NCBI RefSeq assembly: GCF_047675955.1
Contig: NC_132914.1
Coordinates: 38,242,521 to 38,306,520, forward strand
From: Chlorocebus sabaeus
Taxonomy: Eukaryota > Chordata > Mammalia > Primates > Cercopithecidae
Direction of reading: 5' to 3'
Length of the DNA: 64,000 nt
Part shown: one piece after another, positions 59,680 to 64,000 of the stretch
Layout of the letters: each line of letters starts with the position of its first letter
Numbering within the stretch: the stretch's first letter is position 1
Notes under the pieces: model-generated
Database searches by the model: none
The model's input: only the letters and a program-made list of their open reading frames with translations
What the model was told of the DNA's origin: nothing
Made by a program: the position numbers and the translations under genes

Positions 59680-60520
59680 TTTCAGGCAAATAATTAAAAA
59701 TATTTATTTTTCAAAAGCTCAGTGAAACACAAGAGAAGTCTGAAAAATGATACAAAGAAATCAGAAAAAAAAATCCAGGATATGAATGAGAAATTTACCA
59801 AAGACAGATTTTTTTATTTAGGAAAAAACAAATAGAAATTCTGGAACTGAAGCACTTATTGAAGGAAAAACAAAATATATTTTAAAGCATCAAAACTGGA
59901 AGCTAGATCAGGCAGAATAAATAATCTCAGAATTTGAAGATAGATCTTTGAAATAATGCAGTCAGACAAAAACATAGAAAACAAATTTTAAAAGAATGAG
60001 CAAAGTCATCATGACATTTGGGACAACATAAAACCATGGGATAGTCAAGTTACTGGCATCCCCAAGGGTGAAGAAACAACAACAAAAAGATTAGAAACCC
60101 TGTTTAACAAAATGATAGATGAAAATTTCCCAAATCTAGCAAAAGGTTTAGACATTCAGATAAAAGAGGCTCAGCAATCCCCAGGCAGATAAAATGCAAA
60201 TGTGTCTCCATGACACATTATAGTATGACTGTCTAAAGCTATGGATAAAAAGCCAATCCTAAAAACAGCAAGAGAAAAGTATCTAGTCATCTATAAAGGA
60301 AACCCCATTAGACTAAATACAGATTTCTCAGTTGAACCCTAACAGGCAAGAAGAGAATTGGATGATCTATTCGAAGTGCTGAAAAAAAGTCGGTCAAAAA
60401 TGCTATATCCAGCAAAATTATCCTTCATAAATGACATAGAAATAAAGTCTTTCCCAGTCAAGCAAATGCTGATGGAATTCATAACCTTACTAGACCAGTC
60501 CTCCAAGAAATGCTCACAGG
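59680..60520 (+). pseudogene. L1M ORF1 remnant
   Basis: 'atgggatagtcaagttactg', 'aaatttcccaaatctagcaa', 'gcaagaagagaattggatga' and 'aagcaaatgctgatggaatt' follow L1M ORF1 order. Many stops are present and no long frame survives. Confidence 0.75.
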
Positions 60521-62621
60521 AGTCCTAAACCAGAAAGCAAGAGAACAACATTCACCAGCATAAAAACAAGTAAAAATGTAAAATCACTGGTTAAAATAAT
60601 AATACAAAGGAGGAAGAGATAACACTCAAACAGTGCCACTGCAGAAATCCACCAAACCACAAAGAGTATCAATAAGATGAAAAGAAAGCGACAAGGAATA
60701 TATACAACAACCAGAAAACAAAAATATGACAGGAACAAAGCCTCGCATATCAATAACAATCTTAAACATAAATGAACTAAATACTACACTTAAAAGTTAT
60801 ACACTGGCTGAATAGATAAGAAAACATGAACCAACTATATGCTACTAATAAGAAACTCACCTTACCAGTGAAGACACATATAAACTGAAAGTAAAGGAAT
60901 GGCAAAAGGTATTCCACATAAAAGGAAACCAAAAGCAAGCAGGAATAGCTACATTTATATCAGGTAAAATGGACTTTAAGTGAAAAACAGTTTAAAAAAA
61001 AGACAAAGGAGGTCATTATATAATCATAAAGGCATAAATTCAGTGAGAGAGTATAACAATTCTATATATACATGTACTCAGCACTGGAGTAGCCAGATTC
61101 ATAAAGAAAATGTTAGTAGATCTAAAGAGAGAGGCTATAAAGAATAATAGTGGGAGACTTTAACACCCCACTCTCAGCATTAGGCAGATTATCTAGACAG
61201 AAAATCAGCAAAGAAATATTGGATTTAAACTAGTCTTTAGACCAAATGGACATAATAGACATTTACACAACATGCTATCCAACGATGACAGAATACACAT
61301 TCTTATCACAAGTCTGTGGAAAATTCTCCAGGATAGATCATATGTGAGGCAGCAAAACAAGTCTCATACATTTTTTTAAAAATTGAAATTATATCAAGTA
61401 TCTTCTCAGACCACAATGGAACAAAACTAGAAATCAATACCAAGAGGAACACTGAAAAGTAAACAACAAGCTCCTGAATTAACACTGAGCCAACGAAGAA
61501 ATTAAGATGAAAATAAAAAGGTTTTGAACAAATGAAAATAAAAAGACAGCATACCAAAACCTATAGGGTACAGCAAAAGCAATGCTAAGAGAGAATTTTA
61601 TAGCAATAAATGCCAACATCAAAAAAGCAGAAAAATTCACAATCTAACAATGCACCTAAAGGAACTAGAAGAACAAGAACAAACCAAATCCAAAACTAGC
61701 ACATGAAAAAAATAATAAAAATGAGACCAGAACTAAATGAAATGGGGACTAAATAAACAATACAAAGGATCAGCAAAACAAAAAGTTGGTTATTCAAAAA
61801 TATAAACAAAATGGATAAATCTGCAGCTAGACTAATCAAGAAGAAAGACCTAAATAAACAAAATAAGACATGAAAAAGGATACATTACAACAGACACCAC
61901 AGAAATACGGAAGATCATCAGAGAACTATTATGAACAACTATACACTGAAAAACTGGAAACTGATAAATTCCTTGAAACATACAACCTACAAGGTTAAAT
62001 CAGGAAGTATAAAACCTAAACAGACCAATAACAAGTAGCAAGATTGAATCAGTAATAAAAAGTCTCTCAACATGGAAAAACCCTAGACCAGAAGGATTCA
62101 CTGTTGAATTCAATCATACACACGAAGAAGAAATAATAACTACCTTTCTGAAACCATTCCAACAAATTGAAGATGAGAGTATTCTCCCTATCTCATTTTA
62201 TGAGGCCAGCATCGACCCGATACCAAAACCAGACAAGAACACAACAAAACAAGAAATCCCTCATATGTCTGAGGAACATGGACACAAAAATCCTCAACAA
62301 AATGCTAGCAAAATAAATCCAAAAGCATAGCAAAAACATCATACACCTTGATGAAGTGGGATTTATACCAGGTATGCAAGGATTATTCAACATATGCAAA
62401 TCTATAGAGATGACACATCACATTAATAGAATGGGGGACAAAAACCATATGATAATACCAATAGATGCTGAAAAAAATATTTGACAAAAGTTAATATCCC
62501 TTTATGACATCAACTCTCAACAAACTAGGCATAGAAGGAATGTACCTCAACATAATAAAGGCCATATATGACAAACCCATAGCTAACATCATATTCAAAG
62601 AAGAAAATCTGAAAGCCTTTT

Positions 62622-62625
<4 letters not shown>

Positions 62626-62657
<32 letters not shown>

Positions 62658-63166
62658 TTATTTATTATTATTAAACTTCAAGTTGTAGGGTACATGTGCA
62701 CAATGTGCAGGTTTGCTACATATGTATACTTGTGCCATGTTGGTGTGCTGCACCCATCAACTCGTCATTTACATCAGGTATAACTCCCAAAGCAATCCCT
62801 CCCCCCTCCCCCCTCCCCATGATAGGCCCCGGTGTGTGATGTTCCCCTTCCCGAGTCCAAGTGATCTTATTGTTCAGTTCCCACCTACGAGTGAGAACAT
62901 GCGGTGTTTGGTTTTCTGTTCTTGTGATAGTTTGCTAAGAATGATGGTTTCCAGCTGCATCCATGTCCCTACAAAGGACACAAACTCATCCTTTTTTATG
63001 GCTGCATAGTATTCCATGGTGTATATGTGCCACATTTTCTTAATCCAATCTGTCACTGATGGACATTTGGGTTGATTCCAAGTCTTTGCTATTGTGAATA
63101 GTGCTGCAATAAACATACGTGTGCATGTGTCCTTATAGCAGCATAATTTATAATCCTTTGGGATAT
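62626..63166 (-). mobile_element. L1PA 3' end, reverse, inserted in L1M
   Basis: A 27-bp T-run (62626-62652), then the antisense L1PA 3' UTR ('agggtacatgtgcacaatgt') and the ORF2 C-terminus. It is 5'-truncated at 63166. A perfect 12-bp target-site duplication 'agcctttttctt' flanks it at 62614-62625 and 63167-63178. The long pure tail and low divergence mark it as one of the youngest insertions here. Confidence 0.97.
62874..63116 (-). pseudogene. L1 ORF2 C-terminal tail, 80 residues open
   Basis: An open reverse frame for the last ~80 residues of L1 ORF2p ending 'MFSLVGGN'. No catalytic domain is present. Confidence 0.85.
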
Positions 63167-63340
63167 AGCCTTTTTCTTAAAAACTAGAACAAGGACGCCA
63201 ACTGTCACCACTCCTATTCTACATAGGATTGATGCCTCAAATGCCCTGATTTGATCACTGTGAATTATAAACATGTGACAAAAGTATTCATTGCTCTATA
63301 AATTTGTACAAATTTTTTAAAGAGAAGCAAATAAATAAAA

Positions 63341-63658
63341 AGATATTTTTAATTAGGAGAAAGTCAAGTATAATTTGAAAAATAAGCCACTCATAAACCC
63401 TAATCTAAGTTAAGTTAAAAAGGTCACTTTGCTTGAGTATGGAAAATGCGACTGGCAAATACAGAATAAAGTGCCATTTGAGGAAATATGTACATTTTAC
63501 AAGATGTTTATTGCATGTACCCTGCTGAAATATCACCGAGTATCTTGAGGAATAAGTTTTCAATAAATTCATATTAATTAGCTCGTTATTGGTTCCTCTA
63601 AAATATGTATTGTTGATAGCAGGTAGAAAAAAAATAAGTTCAGTATTCAATAATAAAA
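63341..63658. other. No recognised feature
   Basis: AT-rich DNA between two L1 3'-end-like pieces. The reverse 81-residue frame at 63405-63650 has no family features. Confidence 0.4.
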
Positions 63659-63872
63659 TAGGAAATTGCAGTTAACAATAATTTACTGTATACTTCAAAA
63701 TAGATAGAAGAGAAGAATTGCTATGTTCCCAACACAAAAGAAAATATAAATATTTGAGGTGATGGGTATCCCAATTTTCCTGATTTGATCATCACACATT
63801 GTATATAGGCATCAAATTATCACATGTACCCCCATAATATGTATAACTTATGTATCAATAATCATTGTGAAA
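63659..63872 (+). mobile_element. Second L1M 3' end fragment, forward
   Basis: 'aatatttgaggtgatgggta', 'ttcctgatttgatcatcaca', 'tatcacatgtacccccataa' and 'tatgtataacttatgtatca' are the end of the 3' UTR of an L1MA/L1MB-type LINE. It lacks a long poly-A. Confidence 0.75.
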
Positions 63873-64000
63873 GGAAAAAGAGTAATTTTTAGTTTCCCTG
63901 AGGAGATGCTTTAGATACTTTTGCTTCCTTCCTATCTCTGTCAAGCAAAAATAAATATTAACTAGTACAGTCTTCTGTGTAAGATTGAAGATTATGGAGG
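63873..64000. other. No recognised feature
   Basis: Short terminal stretch with nothing recognised. Confidence 0.5.

Larger units (their letters stand above)
60726..63224 (+). pseudogene. L1M ORF2 remnant, split by L1PA
   Basis: Starts at 'atgacaggaacaaagcctcg' with endonuclease-region text 'aacaatcttaaacataaatg'. Later landmarks include 'ttctcagaccacaatggaac' near 61405, and 'ctatctcattttatgaggcc' and 'ataccaaaaccagacaagaa' in the reverse-transcriptase region near 62190-62240. The frame is broken many times and is split at 62626-63166 by the L1PA insertion. Confidence 0.8.
57898..63340 (+). mobile_element. Old L1M LINE, 5' end present, internally deleted
   Basis: A forward LINE-1 starting with 'ggcctcaagatggcggacta', the typical L1 5' start. 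It continues through a long 5' UTR (to about 59450), ORF1 (about 59680-60520) and ORF2 from 60726. ORF2 is interrupted by an L1PA insertion (62626-63166) and resumes at 63179. At about 63224-63236 the sequence jumps to L1 3'-UTR-like text ('ccctgatttgatcactgtga', 'tttgtacaaattttttaaa'), so roughly the C-terminal half of ORF2 is deleted. Confidence 0.8.

Noticed and set aside
1..64000. A previously undescribed multi-gene system (operon, defence locus or gene cluster)
   Set aside because: No adjacent intact coding genes exist in the window; it is repeat-rich mammalian intergenic or intronic DNA.

Overview
The window looks like primate, most probably human or ape, nuclear DNA. It is AT-rich and CpG-poor and is dominated by interspersed repeats of primate type: an AluY-like copy, AluS and AluJ copies, several L1PA-type LINE-1 3' ends, an HSMAR2-like mariner, a MADE1-like piece, MaLR/ERVL/ERV1 LTRs, and old MIR, L2, MER20 and L1M fragments. 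I found no convincing protein-coding host gene. Nearly every long open frame falls inside a transposable element or a simple repeat. I found no CRISPR array, operon, rRNA or tRNA, and none should be expected in DNA of this kind. All family names are from recognition by eye; no repeat search was run.

Layout. 1-7.6 kb: mostly unrecognised AT-rich DNA, an Alu remnant (0.94-1.05 kb), and an old L1M/HAL1-like LINE split by two reverse MaLR LTRs (5.4-6.7 kb). 7.6-16 kb: a 76-bp near-perfect hairpin, MIR and L2 pieces, an ERV1-type LTR, and an MLT2-like LTR whose 3' part holds a CA tract, an Alu stub and an inverted repeat. 16-24 kb: a MER20, then two diverged copies of one ~1.5 kb sequence about 4.1 kb apart. 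An L1 3' end and an MST-type LTR lie between them, and a mariner sits inside the second copy. 24.6-26.8 kb: 5' part of a reverse L1M. 26.8-29.4 kb: largely unrecognised.

29.4-40.6 kb is a LINE block: a reverse L1M (with an inserted AluJ) that decays into a large CCTT tract, then a nearly full-length reverse L1 of L1PA/L1PB type with broken ORF2 and ORF1 and a 5' UTR, then an MLT1-like LTR fragment and more L1 5' UTR. 40.6-57 kb has the most unique DNA: a 101-bp tandem duplication, AluS and AluY copies, a non-repetitive promoter/exon-like island at 47.5-48.25 kb with a consensus splice donor, a ~400-bp palindromic AT-rich repeat at 50.75-51.15 kb, a small TIR element, and an Alu with an internal duplication. 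56.3-57.3 kb is a forward 5'-truncated L1PA. 57.9-63.3 kb is a forward, nearly full-length but decayed L1M; a reverse L1PA fragment with a clear target-site duplication interrupts it. A second L1M 3' end closes the window.

Most of the window is therefore a record of successive insertions. The features most likely to matter beyond repeats are the exon/promoter-like island near 48 kb, the palindromic AT-rich repeat near 51 kb, the old duplicated pair at 16-24 kb, and the local duplication and hairpin structures.
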